From contig CAUPCB010000003.1 in NCBI GenBank assembly GCA_963509715.1, positions 13,550 through 77,549 of the forward strand: a stretch of DNA of 64,000 nt. The letters are read 5' to 3'. This document shows, in pieces, positions 16,765-26,065 of the stretch; position 1 is the first letter of the stretch; the number at the start of each line of letters is the position of its first letter. The translations under genes and the position numbers were made by a program. This DNA is from JABCPE02 sp963509715. Its GTDB lineage: Bacteria; Bacteroidota; Bacteroidia; Flavobacteriales; Weeksellaceae. Under the pieces are notes generated by a model. It was given only the letters and a program-made list of their open reading frames with translations, had not been told where the DNA came from and searched no databases.

Positions 16765-17637
16765 TTAAATTAAGTTTTCGATAATAAAATATAAATATAT
16801 CACAGGCGCACATAGGATGAAACTATCCAATCTGTCCAGCACACCGCCATGCCCAGGGATGATGTTTCCGCTGTCTTTCACGCCGAAAGTTCTTTTCAGC
16901 TGGCTCTCTACCAAGTCTCCAAGTGGAGCAAAAACAGAAACAAGAAGCCCAATGATAATCCAGTTTCCTCTCAGTTCAGGCATCTTTTGTTCAATGAAGA
17001 ATCCTAAAATCAAAGTGCAGATTACTCCGCCAGCAAAACCTTCCCAAGTTTTTTTCGGGCTGATTTTCGGAGCCATTTTATGTTTTCCAAACATTCTTCC
17101 AGCAAAATACGCAAAACCATCACTGCTCCATATTAGCGTAAATAAGACAAAAGTCTCCCAGCCAAAATGTTTTTCGGAATAATTAAACATAGGAAGTCCT
17201 AATGCAAATGAAAACGAGAGAAATACATAAATTACGATGAATATCAGTTTCCCATTATCATAATAAAGTTCATTCGGATATTTAAATAAAGTAAATGAAG
17301 CGATGAAAACTAGGGCAATACCCAAAAGCTCTTGGATATTAAAAATGAAGTAAAAATCATGATTTAGGAATCTTATCCCAAATCTATAAAAAACGATGAA
17401 TCCCACTGGGAAAACTATCCATTTCCACCAACCTTCACCCAATTTCATTATTTTAATCGCTTCCCAAGCACCTACCACCACAAAAAATAAAATCAAAGAA
17501 AGGTATAAGTACTCTTGTTTTACATCAATATTTAGGAAATCTTTTAAGTAAACAGAGCCGAAATGGGTAGTGCATAGAAAAACGACCAAACCATAGACTG
17601 CTCCAGAAATAGCACGCTGAATTAAATTCTTATCCAA
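16765..17637 (-). CDS. cdsA: Phosphatidate cytidylyltransferase
   Basis: A 290-aa polytopic enzyme that makes CDP-diacylglycerol from CTP and phosphatidic acid. About eight transmembrane segments are seen. The family signature is complete near the C-terminus: SQLKRTFGVKDSGNIIPGHG followed by GVLDRLD (about 245-271). KISPKKTWEGFAGG is the second conserved motif. It feeds phosphatidylserine synthesis and thus psd, encoded just downstream. A TACTTTTG box (minus strand, 17669-17676) inside the end of the LUD gene may give it extra transcription. Confidence 0.95.
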   Translation of the reverse strand: MDKNLIQRAISGAVYGLVVFLCTTHFGSVYLKDFLNIDVKQEYLYLSLILFFVVVGAWEAIKIMKLGEGWWKWIVFPVGFIVFYRFGIRFLNHDFYFIFNIQELLGIALVFIASFTLFKYPNELYYDNGKLIFIVIYVFLSFSFALGLPMFNYSEKHFGWETFVLFTLIWSSDGFAYFAGRMFGKHKMAPKISPKKTWEGFAGGVICTLILGFFIEQKMPELRGNWIIIGLLVSVFAPLGDLVESQLKRTFGVKDSGNIIPGHGGVLDRLDSFILCAPVIYLYFIIENLI

Positions 17638-17656
17638 AATTAGTAATTTAAAAAAA

Positions 17657-18241
17657 TTAATCTTCGAGCAAAAGTAAGAAAAGTTTTGGATATTTCTTGT
17701 TTGGATTGTCTAAATTTGATTTTCCTCCACTTATTGATGTTATTTTTTTAATATGGCTTTTCCGATTTATTCTTGACATGGCTTCGCTGAGGTCGCTCAC
17801 TATTTGAGAAACATTCGCCATGACGATGATTTTTTCGGGCAGCATCTGATTACTAAAATGCAGTATATTATCACATGAAAGCATGATTTTTCCATCGAAG
17901 GCAATTAAATATTCACAAGTGATAAACGCAGCATCATTTTGTTTGCATAGAAGCTCTGTATAAGGCGTTTTCGTAACATCTAAAAATTTTTGTAAATCCT
18001 CATCACAGCAGAAAACGGAGGTTATATTTTCAGAATCAATGATTTTATGAAGAATAGGAAGAGCTTCAGCTTCATTTACACAATAGTTAAAAACACCTCC
18101 AGAGAGAGTAAATAACTGAGCAAATTTATAATCTACATCAGCATGTTTAAGTGTGTCTCCGTAATCAAGAAGACCCTGAGGAGATTTATTTTTTTCTTCA
18201 CCACCGAAGATTTTACCGATTAAATTTTTAAAAAAGCTCAA
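17657..18241 (-). CDS. LUD domain-containing protein
   Basis: A 194-aa protein of the LUD (LutC/YkgG-like) superfamily. It starts MSFFKNLIGKIFGG, then has a Rossmann-like core with VFCCDEDLQKFL, AAFITCEYLIAFDGKIML and EKIIVMANVSQIVSDLSEAMSRI. The family has been linked to lactate oxidation in LutABC, but bacteroidete members beside ftsH and cdsA stand without LutA or LutB and have no proven role. There is no membrane segment. It lies 19 nt upstream of cdsA and is separated from ftsH by a terminator and about 200 nt, so it may start its own transcript. Confidence 0.82.
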   Translation of the reverse strand: MSFFKNLIGKIFGGEEKNKSPQGLLDYGDTLKHADVDYKFAQLFTLSGGVFNYCVNEAEALPILHKIIDSENITSVFCCDEDLQKFLDVTKTPYTELLCKQNDAAFITCEYLIAFDGKIMLSCDNILHFSNQMLPEKIIVMANVSQIVSDLSEAMSRINRKSHIKKITSISGGKSNLDNPNKKYPKLFLLLLED

Positions 18242-18404
18242 TTATAATACAAAAATTATATTTAATAGGTCACGAAGTTAATAATAATTTTGAATAAATC
18301 AAAAAACAAACAGGTTTCATGTAAGAATTGATAAACAAAATTGATATTATTTGAATCAAATAACGAAGAATTTTGTAAAAAAGTATAAACCTTAGTTTTT
18401 ACAA

Positions 18405-18438
18405 ACAAAAAAACCTCTCTAATTTTATAGAGAGGTTT
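18405..18438 (-). terminator. Terminator after ftsH (minus strand)
   Basis: A perfect 10-bp stem AAACCTCTCT (18411-18420) with AGAGAGGTTT (18429-18438); reading on the minus strand, T's follow at 18410-18405. Confidence 0.85.
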
Positions 18439-18445
18439 GATTAAA

Positions 18446-20449
18446 TTATGATTGAGAATCTTTTATTTCATCATTTTCAGAAGGTTTTTCTTCCTCTGGA
18501 GTGTTGTCAATCACGGGAACTGGGTTTTCTGCTGGAGCAGAATTTTGTTCCTCTTTTTTAGAAGTTACAGCAACTTCTGGTTCCCATACTCTCTTTCCAA
18601 AGATTTCTTCCAAGTCTTCCTTGAAAATCACTTCTTTTTCAATAAGTTTATCCGCTAGAGCCTCTAATTTATCTTTGTTTTCAGTTAAAATTCTGATGGC
18701 TCTTTGATATTGATTTTCAATGAGTTTGGATATTTCTTCATCTATGGTCTTCGCTGTATGCTCTGAATATGGTTTCCCAAAGTTATACTCAGACTGTCCA
18801 GAGCTGTCATAGTAAGAAATGTTTCCTATTTTGTCATTCAGACCATATATGGTAACCATAGCTTGGGCTCTTTTGGTTACTTTTTCCAAGTCAGAAAGCG
18901 CTCCAGTAGATATATTATTATATACAACCTGCTCAGCCGCACGCCCTCCTAGTGTAGCACACATTTCATCTAGCATTTGCTCTGTAGTGGTCAGCTGTCT
19001 TTCCTCAGGAAGATACCAAGCCGCACCCAGTGAACGCCCTCTAGGAACGATGGTCACTTTTAGTAGTGGATTGGCGTGTTCTGTAAGCCAAGATATCGTT
19101 GCGTGTCCTGCTTCATGGATGGCAACCCTTCTTTTTTCAGAAGGTTTTATTGCTGTATTTTTCTTTTCCAAACCACCGATGATTCTATCTACCGCATCTA
19201 GGAAATCTTGTTTAGTAACACTTTCGTGTCTGTTTCTTGCAGCGATAAGAGCGGCCTCATTACATAAATTTGCAATATCCGCACCACTGAATCCAGGAGT
19301 TTGTTTTGCTAAAAATTCTTTATCAACAGATGGGTCAAGTTTAATTTTCTTTAAATGAACCTCAAAAATTTCTCTTCTTTCGTGGACTTCAGGCAGGTCT
19401 ACATAAATTTCCCTATCAAATCTTCCTGCTCTAAGGAGAGCCTTGTCCAAGATGTCTGCACGGTTGGTAGCCGCCATCACGATGACATTGGTATCCGTTC
19501 CGAAACCATCCATCTCTGTAAGTAGTTGGTTAAGAGTATTTTCTCTCTCGTCGTTAGCTCCGCTGAAATTACTTTTACTTCTCGCTCTACCAATGGCATC
19601 AATTTCATCAATAAATATAATCGCAGGAGATTTTGCTTTTGCTTGGGCGAATAAGTCACGCACACGCGAAGCTCCCACACCCACGAACATTTCTACAAAA
19701 TCAGACCCAGAAAGTGAGAAGAAAGGCACTTTTGCTTCTCCTGCCACAGCTTTTGCTAGGAGGGTTTTTCCTGTTCCTGGAGGCCCTACAAGCAATACTC
19801 CTTTCGGAATTTTACCACCTAATTTAGTGTATTTTTCAGCGTTTTTTAGGAAATCTACAACTTCCTGTACTTCTTCTTTTGCTCCTTCGAGACCTGCCAC
19901 ATCTTTAAAGGTGATGGCAGCATCTTTTTCGCTAACTAATTTGGCTTTAGAACGCCCAATGTTAAACATACCGCTGCTGCTTCCACCGCCGCCGCCCATT
20001 CTTCTGAAAAGGAAGTAGTAGAGCAGGGCAGAAAAACCAATCCACATAGCCATGGAGATGAATGTACTCTTCATAGCGGAACCAGAATCTCCGAAATTGA
20101 TTACTGTTTTTATCTCAGAATTGGTCTTTTTGATTTCATGAAATCTTTCCTGAAGGTATTTCAGATCTCCATATGATAATTCCAAATCTGGATTTGCTCC
20201 TTGTGAAAAAGGAAGCATTATATCTTTTTGGTCTTCAGTTTTTTTTCTTGCTTCTGAAGTTAAGAATATATCAGCTTTGTGTGTGTCTCGGTATACTTTT
20301 ATCTCTTTTATCTTTCCTTGCTGCATTAGGCCGAAAAATGTATCCTCATCTATCGATTTGACCGTAGAAGATGAGCTAAGCATGGGATAAAAGAGCATTC
20401 CCAATGCAATGAGAATGACTACATAGAACCAATTAAATCCTTTGTTCAT
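18446..20449 (-). CDS. ftsH: ATP-dependent zinc metalloprotease FtsH
   Basis: A 667-aa membrane AAA+ protease that degrades damaged membrane proteins and regulators. Two transmembrane helices (about 7-24 and 130-148) frame a periplasmic domain; a Gly/Ser linker follows. The AAA module has Walker A GPPGTGKT (222-229), Walker B IIFIDE (277-282) and the second region of homology TNRADILDKALLRAGRFDR. The zinc site is HEAGH (445-449). The C-terminal tail is acidic and Pro/Glu-rich, typical of bacteroidetes. It begins 13 nt after rsfS. Confidence 0.98.
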   Translation of the reverse strand: MNKGFNWFYVVILIALGMLFYPMLSSSSTVKSIDEDTFFGLMQQGKIKEIKVYRDTHKADIFLTSEARKKTEDQKDIMLPFSQGANPDLELSYGDLKYLQERFHEIKKTNSEIKTVINFGDSGSAMKSTFISMAMWIGFSALLYYFLFRRMGGGGGSSSGMFNIGRSKAKLVSEKDAAITFKDVAGLEGAKEEVQEVVDFLKNAEKYTKLGGKIPKGVLLVGPPGTGKTLLAKAVAGEAKVPFFSLSGSDFVEMFVGVGASRVRDLFAQAKAKSPAIIFIDEIDAIGRARSKSNFSGANDERENTLNQLLTEMDGFGTDTNVIVMAATNRADILDKALLRAGRFDREIYVDLPEVHERREIFEVHLKKIKLDPSVDKEFLAKQTPGFSGADIANLCNEAALIAARNRHESVTKQDFLDAVDRIIGGLEKKNTAIKPSEKRRVAIHEAGHATISWLTEHANPLLKVTIVPRGRSLGAAWYLPEERQLTTTEQMLDEMCATLGGRAAEQVVYNNISTGALSDLEKVTKRAQAMVTIYGLNDKIGNISYYDSSGQSEYNFGKPYSEHTAKTIDEEISKLIENQYQRAIRILTENKDKLEALADKLIEKEVIFKEDLEEIFGKRVWEPEVAVTSKKEEQNSAPAENPVPVIDNTPEEEKPSENDEIKDSQS

Positions 20450-20462
20450 ACATATATTTTTC

Positions 20463-20843
20463 TTAGTTAAATAAATTGTCTTGATTTTCTATCACAGTGA
20501 CTTTGGCATCACTCCAAAGGTCTTCTATGTCATAGTATTCGCGGATATGTTTCTGGAAAACATGCACCACCACAGAGATGTAATCTACTAAAACCCAAAG
20601 CGCATTTTCTTCGCCCTCGGTATGCCATGGGCGTTCTTTGAGCTCATTTCTTACTCTTCTCTCTATATTTCCTGCAATAGCATTTACCTGCGTGTTTGAA
20701 TTTGCGCTACAGATGATGAAATAGTCTGCAGCCGCATTTTCTATGTTGGTAAGATCCAAAATTCTAATATCCTCCCCCTTGGTGTCTTGGATACTGTCTA
20801 TGATGGTATTTATTAGAAGTTGCTTTTCTGATTTTATACTCAT
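20463..20843 (-). CDS. rsfS: Ribosome silencing factor
   Basis: A 126-aa RsfS/Iojap protein that binds ribosomal protein L14 and blocks subunit joining during starvation. Conserved family segments are ADYFIICSANSNTQVNAIA, RPWHTEGEENALWVLVDYIS and VVVHVFQKHIREYYDIEDLW. Length is normal. It is the first gene of the rsfS-ftsH operon and is divergent from birA, with a promoter in the gap. Confidence 0.96.
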   Translation of the reverse strand: MSIKSEKQLLINTIIDSIQDTKGEDIRILDLTNIENAAADYFIICSANSNTQVNAIAGNIERRVRNELKERPWHTEGEENALWVLVDYISVVVHVFQKHIREYYDIEDLWSDAKVTVIENQDNLFN

Positions 20844-20866
20844 TTAGATATATATTGTATTAGTTG

Positions 20867-20895
20867 CAAATTTATTCTTTTTTACTTTAAATCAA
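20867..20895 (-). promoter_or_regulatory. Promoter of rsfS-ftsH (minus strand)
   Basis: On the minus strand TTG (20893-20895), 18 nt, then TAAATTTG (20867-20874). The box is 23 nt upstream of the rsfS start. Confidence 0.65.
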
Positions 20896-20933
20896 AGAAA
20901 TATTTTTATATTTATCCGTCATAAATTTATGAA

Positions 20934-21653
20934 ATGGATACATTATTTTATATTCAGCAGTGCTCATCTACTAATGATGAGATTATCAACTTGCTAAAAA
21001 GCCATGATGGCATCAGGGAACTGACGTTCTACACCTTTGACCAAACTAAAGGAAGAGGGCAGTATGGTAACACTTGGGATACGGCACCGAACCAAAATTT
21101 GGCTTTTTCTATGGCTTTGCTGCAAAAAGATGTTTCGCAGTTGGATAACTTATTCAATTTCCATACCGCAAACATTTTACGCGATTTTATTGCCAAAAAG
21201 ACAGAAACAAAAGTAGAAGTCAAGTGGCCTAATGATATCATCATCCATCACAAAAAGGTGTCAGGGATGCTCATCGAGAAAAAGAAGATAGGGAATAATG
21301 TATATTTTATAGTCGGTATAGGGCTGAATCTTTTACAGCGAAATTTCCAAAATCTCCCTAAAGCAGGCTCTATTCTTACCCAAACGAAAAAGGAATTTGA
21401 CCTAGAAAACTGGACAAAAGAAATGCACGCATTTTTTTTAGAAAAAGTTTTTGAGCCCGTTTCTTCGGAAGAAATATTAGACCAATATCATCATTTTTTA
21501 TTTAAAAAAGATGAAGTTTCTGTTTTTGAAATCGGCAAAATAAGACAAAATGGCATAATCAAGAAAGTAGATGAACAAGGTTATCTATGGATAGACCTTG
21601 AAAACGAAGGTCTGAAAAGGTTTTATCATAAAGAAATAAAACTGCTGTACTAA
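20934..21653 (+). CDS. birA: Biotin--[acetyl-CoA-carboxylase] ligase
   Basis: A 239-aa biotin protein ligase that activates biotin as the 5'-adenylate and attaches it to the carboxylase carrier protein. Family motifs are the loop TKGRGQYGNTWDT (about 39-51), KWPNDIIIHHKKVSGMLIE with the catalytic Lys, and VGIGLNLL. It lacks the N-terminal DNA-binding domain of E. coli BirA, so it is not a repressor. It is divergent from rsfS, and its stop codon abuts the stop of the converging permease gene. Confidence 0.95.
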   Translation: MDTLFYIQQCSSTNDEIINLLKSHDGIRELTFYTFDQTKGRGQYGNTWDTAPNQNLAFSMALLQKDVSQLDNLFNFHTANILRDFIAKKTETKVEVKWPNDIIIHHKKVSGMLIEKKKIGNNVYFIVGIGLNLLQRNFQNLPKAGSILTQTKKEFDLENWTKEMHAFFLEKVFEPVSSEEILDQYHHFLFKKDEVSVFEIGKIRQNGIIKKVDEQGYLWIDLENEGLKRFYHKEIKLLY

Positions 21654-22748
21654 TTATTCATTTGCTCTTTTTCTATACAAATGTATAGCCACAGCTCCGA
21701 AAATGATGTTTGGAATCCACATGGCAAGGAGCGGCGGAAGGCTTTGGTTGGAAGAGAGAACTTTCAGCACCTCAAAAGAGAAAATGAATGTGAAAGCCAA
21801 TGAGATACCCACAGCCAGATTCTGTCCAATTCCTCCTCTTCGTTTCTGTGAAGAAAGTGATAATGCCAAAATAGACAAGATGAAAATAGACACAGGCATA
21901 GAAGTGCGCTGGTGGAGTTCGTTTAGGTAGGTGTTTAGGTTGCTGTTGCCTTTTATTTTTTCTCTCTCGATGAATTTTATAAGATTAGGTGTGTTTTTAT
22001 TCTCGGCTTCTAGGTCATTTGGGAAGAGCTCTTCTGGCGAGAGCCCGAAACTTTGGGTCTTTTCGTTACCGCTGTTTAGGATTTCTGTATCATCAGGATT
22101 GATGGTTTTTTCCAGATAATTACTTAGGCGAAAGAGTTTGTCTTTCTTGTCCCAAGCCACATCTGTAGCGATGAGCTGATAGACCATTTTCCCTTTTTTG
22201 TCAAATTTTTGATACTTGTAGCCAGAGCCTCTTTGGTTAAGCTGGTGGTAGCTGTTGATAAAAACATATTCCGTCTGCGAAAGCTGTGCAGAGATGGTTG
22301 TGATGTCTATGTATTTGTTCCTATTACTGCTATTATAGGTGTAAATGATGAGTTCGTTTTTCTTTCCATTCGCCCAAGGAAGAATAAAATGATTGGTAGC
22401 AAGGGTAAGGAGCATCAGAAAAATTCCTACATAAAAATACGGGCGCGAAAATCTATGAAAACTAGCGCCACTACTGAGAACGGCTACGATTTCAGTATTG
22501 TTAGCCATCTGCGAAGTGAAGAAAATAATGGAAACGAAAACCAAAATAGACATAAAGGTAATCACCAAATAGACCACCCAAAACGGATAAAAATGAATTA
22601 GGAAATACCCCACAGTGAAGCCGTTTCCTTCTATTCTAGGAGCTTTGGACTGCACATCTATGATTACCACAATGATGGATAACAGCGCCAGCATAAAGCC
22701 CAGCGTTCCCAAATATTTTTTAATAATATAGCGGTCTATGATTTTCAT
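21654..22748 (-). CDS. LptF/LptG family permease (YjgP/YjgQ)
   Basis: A 364-aa inner-membrane subunit of the lipopolysaccharide exporter. It has six transmembrane helices in two sets of three (about 15-35, 52-75, 95-115 and 275-360) around a periplasmic beta-jellyroll, and begins MKIIDRYIIKKYLGTLGFML as family members do. LptF and LptG cannot be told apart from this sequence. The ATG at 22748 is chosen; a TTG further up (22766) falls inside a promoter box. It works with LptB, LptC and LptA, none of which is in this window. Confidence 0.9.
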   Translation of the reverse strand: MKIIDRYIIKKYLGTLGFMLALLSIIVVIIDVQSKAPRIEGNGFTVGYFLIHFYPFWVVYLVITFMSILVFVSIIFFTSQMANNTEIVAVLSSGASFHRFSRPYFYVGIFLMLLTLATNHFILPWANGKKNELIIYTYNSSNRNKYIDITTISAQLSQTEYVFINSYHQLNQRGSGYKYQKFDKKGKMVYQLIATDVAWDKKDKLFRLSNYLEKTINPDDTEILNSGNEKTQSFGLSPEELFPNDLEAENKNTPNLIKFIEREKIKGNSNLNTYLNELHQRTSMPVSIFILSILALSLSSQKRRGGIGQNLAVGISLAFTFIFSFEVLKVLSSNQSLPPLLAMWIPNIIFGAVAIHLYRKRANE

Positions 22749-22763
22749 ATTACAAAATATTCG

Positions 22764-22771
22764 CAAATTTA
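22764..22771 (-). promoter_or_regulatory. Putative -7 box for the LptF/G gene
   Basis: Minus strand TAAATTTG, 15 nt upstream of the ATG at 22748. No clear -33 TTG. Confidence 0.45.
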
Positions 22772-22821
22772 GTTTTTTTGCTTTGTTAAAAAGAAAAAAT
22801 AAATCATCTTTCTCAAAAATA

Positions 22822-22858
22822 TAAATAAAAATCCCTCCAAAGCTAAACTTTGAAGGGA
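22822..22858 (-). terminator. Terminator after the RND efflux operon
   Basis: An 11-bp stem with one mismatch (22832-22842 with 22848-22858, TCCCTCCAAAG and CTTTGAAGGGA). On the minus strand a T-rich run follows. Confidence 0.7.
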
Positions 22859-22877
22859 AAAATGAAAAAAATATTAA

Positions 22878-25800
22878 TTATTGTTTTGAAGCAAATTCAT
22901 CTTTGAAATTGGCATTTGCCTCATAGTCTGCGACCATTTCTTTGGCGTAATCTGTTTTTTCTCCTTTGCTAAACCTTCTTTCAAGGCTGTCAAAGATAGA
23001 ATACACCACAGGAATCACTATCAGTGTAAGGAATAGTGAGGACATCAGACCTCCGATGATTACGATCGCTACACCTCGGTTCATGTCTGCACCGTCTCCA
23101 GATGCTATCGCAATAGGTATCATCCCTGCTACCATGGCAATGGTGGTCATCAAGATAGGACGAAGACGAGCTTGGTTGGCTGCTACCAGAGCATCAAAAG
23201 TGCTGTCTCCTACTGCTTTCCTATTGTTTGCGAAATCCACAAGCATGATGGCGTTTTTCGCAACGAGACCGATGAGCATGATAATCCCCAAGATAGTGAA
23301 GACATTCAGCGTCTGGTTCGTGAGTGCCATGAGGAGTAATGCCCCAATGAACGAAAGTGGAACAGAGAAAATCACGATGAACGGCGTAGCAAAGCTGTCA
23401 TATAGTGCTACCATTACTAAGTACATCAGCACAATAGCAGCCAACAAAGCAAGTCCTAATGTACCGAAACCTTCCTGCTGGTTTTCCATGTTTCCTCCCC
23501 ATCTGTATTCTACCCCTGCTTTTCTTTCTAGTTTAGAAAACTGCTCCTGCCATTCAGTTGTGATGGTACCTGTTGGTCGTCCAATTGCTTTTGCTTGTAC
23601 GGATACAGAAGGTGTTTTGTCCCTTCTCTCTAATAGTGAAGGTCCAGAACCATAGCTGATGTCTGCAAACTGCTCCAAACGAACTACTTGTCCAGTAGCG
23701 CTTACGAATTTCAGGTTTTTAACATCATCGATGGAAGATCTTCCGATTTCGTCATATCTGATGTTGATATCATATTCATATTCTCCAGCACGATATTTAG
23801 AATCTGTGTTTCCAGAGAAGGCGATCTGCATCGTTTTTCCTACGGAAGCAATGTTCAGCCCGAGAGAAGTCATTTTTTCTCTATCTACTTTTACATTGAT
23901 TTCTGGGTTACCATCTTCGGAGGAAAGTTTTACTTCGGAAGCTCCTGGGATTTTTTCCAGTTGTTTCGCTGCTTGTTTTGCAAATTCCAAGGCATCTTTC
24001 AGGTCAGTTGCTGTTACAGTTAGGTTAATAGGCGACTGCTCTGCTCCGATGAGTCCCATCTGAACGATTTTTATTTTCGCTCCGATGATTTTTTTCTCCA
24101 ATTCTCTTTTTAGTTTAGCTGAATAAATATCCGAACTTTCTTTGACACTGCCATCTTTTTTCAAGAAAACTTGGATTTGGGATTTGTATTTCGTTCCAGA
24201 AGTGGAAGCCATCCCGTCATCTGCCTTTCCTACTGTGGTGATGATTTTTTCTACATCAGGAATCCCGCTGATGTACTGCTCCGCCTGCTGAGTGAGTTTG
24301 TTGGTTTTCTCGATAGAGGCATCTTTTTCTAATTCAAACTGAACCAAAAACTCGCCTTTGTCACTTTTCGGGAAGAAATCCACTCCGATGTAGCCCATAG
24401 AGAACAAACCAATGGTAGAAACCAAGAACAGAACTAAAGTAACTCCCAGTGTGATTAACTTTGTTTTTACTGATTGCAATGCCCATTTTAGCAAATTACC
24501 AATGCTTTGGGTAAAGTTATTCAACATGTTTTCAAAACCGAAAATCATTTTTCCAAAGAAAGAATTTTCGTTGATATGTTCCAGCTTTCCTACTCTAGAA
24601 AACAGCCAAGGCACGATAGTAAAGGATACCAATAGGGAGAGCATTGTAGAAATCATTACCGTAACGCAGAACTGCACCAAGATATCCGCTACAAGTCCCG
24701 TAGCCATAGCAATCGGAAGGAATACCACCACGATAACCAAAGTAATCGCCGTAACGGTAAATCCAATCTCGGAAGCTCCATCATAAGCCGCACGAACTTT
24801 GTTTTTACCCATCTCCATATGGCGGTGAATGTTTTCAATAACCACGATGGCGTCATCCACCAAGATACCAACCACCAGCGAAAGCCCAAGCAAGGACATC
24901 AGGTTTAGCGTGTATCCCATGAAATACAATCCGATGAAAGTAGCAATCAATGAAAGAGGAATCGCTACCATTGTAATTACTGCGTTTCTCAAACTATGTA
25001 AGAAGAACAGCATGATGAACCCTACTAAAGCGATAGCTAAGAACAAGTCAAAAATCACATTATTCGCAGCGTTCAGCGTGTAATCTGTGGTGTCATTCGC
25101 TATTTCTAATTTTATTCCTTGTTTTTCGTAGTCTTTTTCTACGGTTTTTATAGTATTTTTTATCGCTTCACTCACCTCCACGGCATTGGCATCAGACTGC
25201 TTGGTAACCTGTAATAAGATGGTGTTTTTTTGGTTAATTCTCGCGATTTTTTCTACATCTTTCTCGCCATCCTGTATATCTGCGATATCTCCGAGGCGGA
25301 TCATCATTCCAGAAGGCGTAGTGATAGGCAGCCTTCTCATTTCTTCTACAGAACCTATTTTACCCATTAGACGGATGATGGTCTGTTTTTCTCTCGTTTT
25401 GGCGTTTCCTGTTGGGAAGTCCAAGTTGGATGCTGCGATAACCTGCTGAACCTGAGCGATAGATAGTCCGTAACCTTCTAATTTTTCAGGGTGAATGTTC
25501 ACTTGGATTTCTTTTTCCTGACCACCTACCATGGTCACCTGCGCAACTCCTTTTACACGAGAAAAAATAGGCTGGATTTTTTTGTCCAAAAGGTCATAAA
25601 GTTCTTTTTCAGACATTTTGGAAGTTACCGAAAGTTTCATAATCGGCACATCATCCAGTGAGAATTTATTCAAAGATGGTGTTTTGGCATCATCTGGCAG
25701 CTGGCTGACGATGGCGTTTATTTTTCTTTGGGCATCGGTCATTAGGTAGTTTACATCTGCTCCTGTATTTAGGGTAATGACCACCAGAGACAAACTCTCA

Positions 25801-26054
25801 AAGGATTTAGCTTCTATTTTTTTAACATTTTCCATAGAAGATACCGCATTCTCTATTTTTTTGGTCACGGTATTTTCCACCTCGGAAGGCGAGGCACCAG
25901 GGTAAACTGTCTGCACAGTGATGGTATTGGTCTCCATTTTTGGGATAAGCTCATAGCCAAGAAGGCTATAAGAGAAAATCCCTCCCAAGGTAAGGATAAT
26001 AAAGAGAACGAGGATGATACTCGGACGCTTTATGGATATTTCTGGTAAATTCAT
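22878..26054 (-). CDS. RND efflux pump, inner-membrane permease (HAE1/AcrB type)
   Basis: A 1058-aa proton-driven multidrug permease, full length for the family, with twelve transmembrane helices in the usual 1+5 and 1+5 layout and two large periplasmic loops. It begins MNLPEISIKRPSIILVLFII. The proton-relay acids are in VGILVDDAIVVIENI (helix 4), and the partner Lys is in MLIGLVAKNAIMLVDFA (helix 10). The presence of DD and K favours a hydrophobic-drug (HAE1) rather than metal pump. It works with the adaptor and TolC protein encoded just upstream in the same operon. Confidence 0.95.
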   Translation of the reverse strand: MNLPEISIKRPSIILVLFIILTLGGIFSYSLLGYELIPKMETNTITVQTVYPGASPSEVENTVTKKIENAVSSMENVKKIEAKSFESLSLVVITLNTGADVNYLMTDAQRKINAIVSQLPDDAKTPSLNKFSLDDVPIMKLSVTSKMSEKELYDLLDKKIQPIFSRVKGVAQVTMVGGQEKEIQVNIHPEKLEGYGLSIAQVQQVIAASNLDFPTGNAKTREKQTIIRLMGKIGSVEEMRRLPITTPSGMMIRLGDIADIQDGEKDVEKIARINQKNTILLQVTKQSDANAVEVSEAIKNTIKTVEKDYEKQGIKLEIANDTTDYTLNAANNVIFDLFLAIALVGFIMLFFLHSLRNAVITMVAIPLSLIATFIGLYFMGYTLNLMSLLGLSLVVGILVDDAIVVIENIHRHMEMGKNKVRAAYDGASEIGFTVTAITLVIVVVFLPIAMATGLVADILVQFCVTVMISTMLSLLVSFTIVPWLFSRVGKLEHINENSFFGKMIFGFENMLNNFTQSIGNLLKWALQSVKTKLITLGVTLVLFLVSTIGLFSMGYIGVDFFPKSDKGEFLVQFELEKDASIEKTNKLTQQAEQYISGIPDVEKIITTVGKADDGMASTSGTKYKSQIQVFLKKDGSVKESSDIYSAKLKRELEKKIIGAKIKIVQMGLIGAEQSPINLTVTATDLKDALEFAKQAAKQLEKIPGASEVKLSSEDGNPEINVKVDREKMTSLGLNIASVGKTMQIAFSGNTDSKYRAGEYEYDINIRYDEIGRSSIDDVKNLKFVSATGQVVRLEQFADISYGSGPSLLERRDKTPSVSVQAKAIGRPTGTITTEWQEQFSKLERKAGVEYRWGGNMENQQEGFGTLGLALLAAIVLMYLVMVALYDSFATPFIVIFSVPLSFIGALLLMALTNQTLNVFTILGIIMLIGLVAKNAIMLVDFANNRKAVGDSTFDALVAANQARLRPILMTTIAMVAGMIPIAIASGDGADMNRGVAIVIIGGLMSSLFLTLIVIPVVYSIFDSLERRFSKGEKTDYAKEMVADYEANANFKDEFASKQ

Positions 26055-26065
26055 AATTTTCTAAT

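Noticed and set aside
18242..18404. 163-nt gap between the LUD gene and the ftsH terminator
   Set aside because: AT-rich; no exact TAnnTTTG with TTG, no stable structure and no reading frame was found, so no feature is called.
18819..20018. Long plus-strand frames opposite ftsH
   Set aside because: They are shadows of the ftsH coding strand and show low-complexity Ser/Pro/Leu-rich products without domain or start signal.
22966..25449. Several plus-strand frames opposite the RND permease
   Set aside because: These mirror the conserved permease; no motif or promoter supports them.
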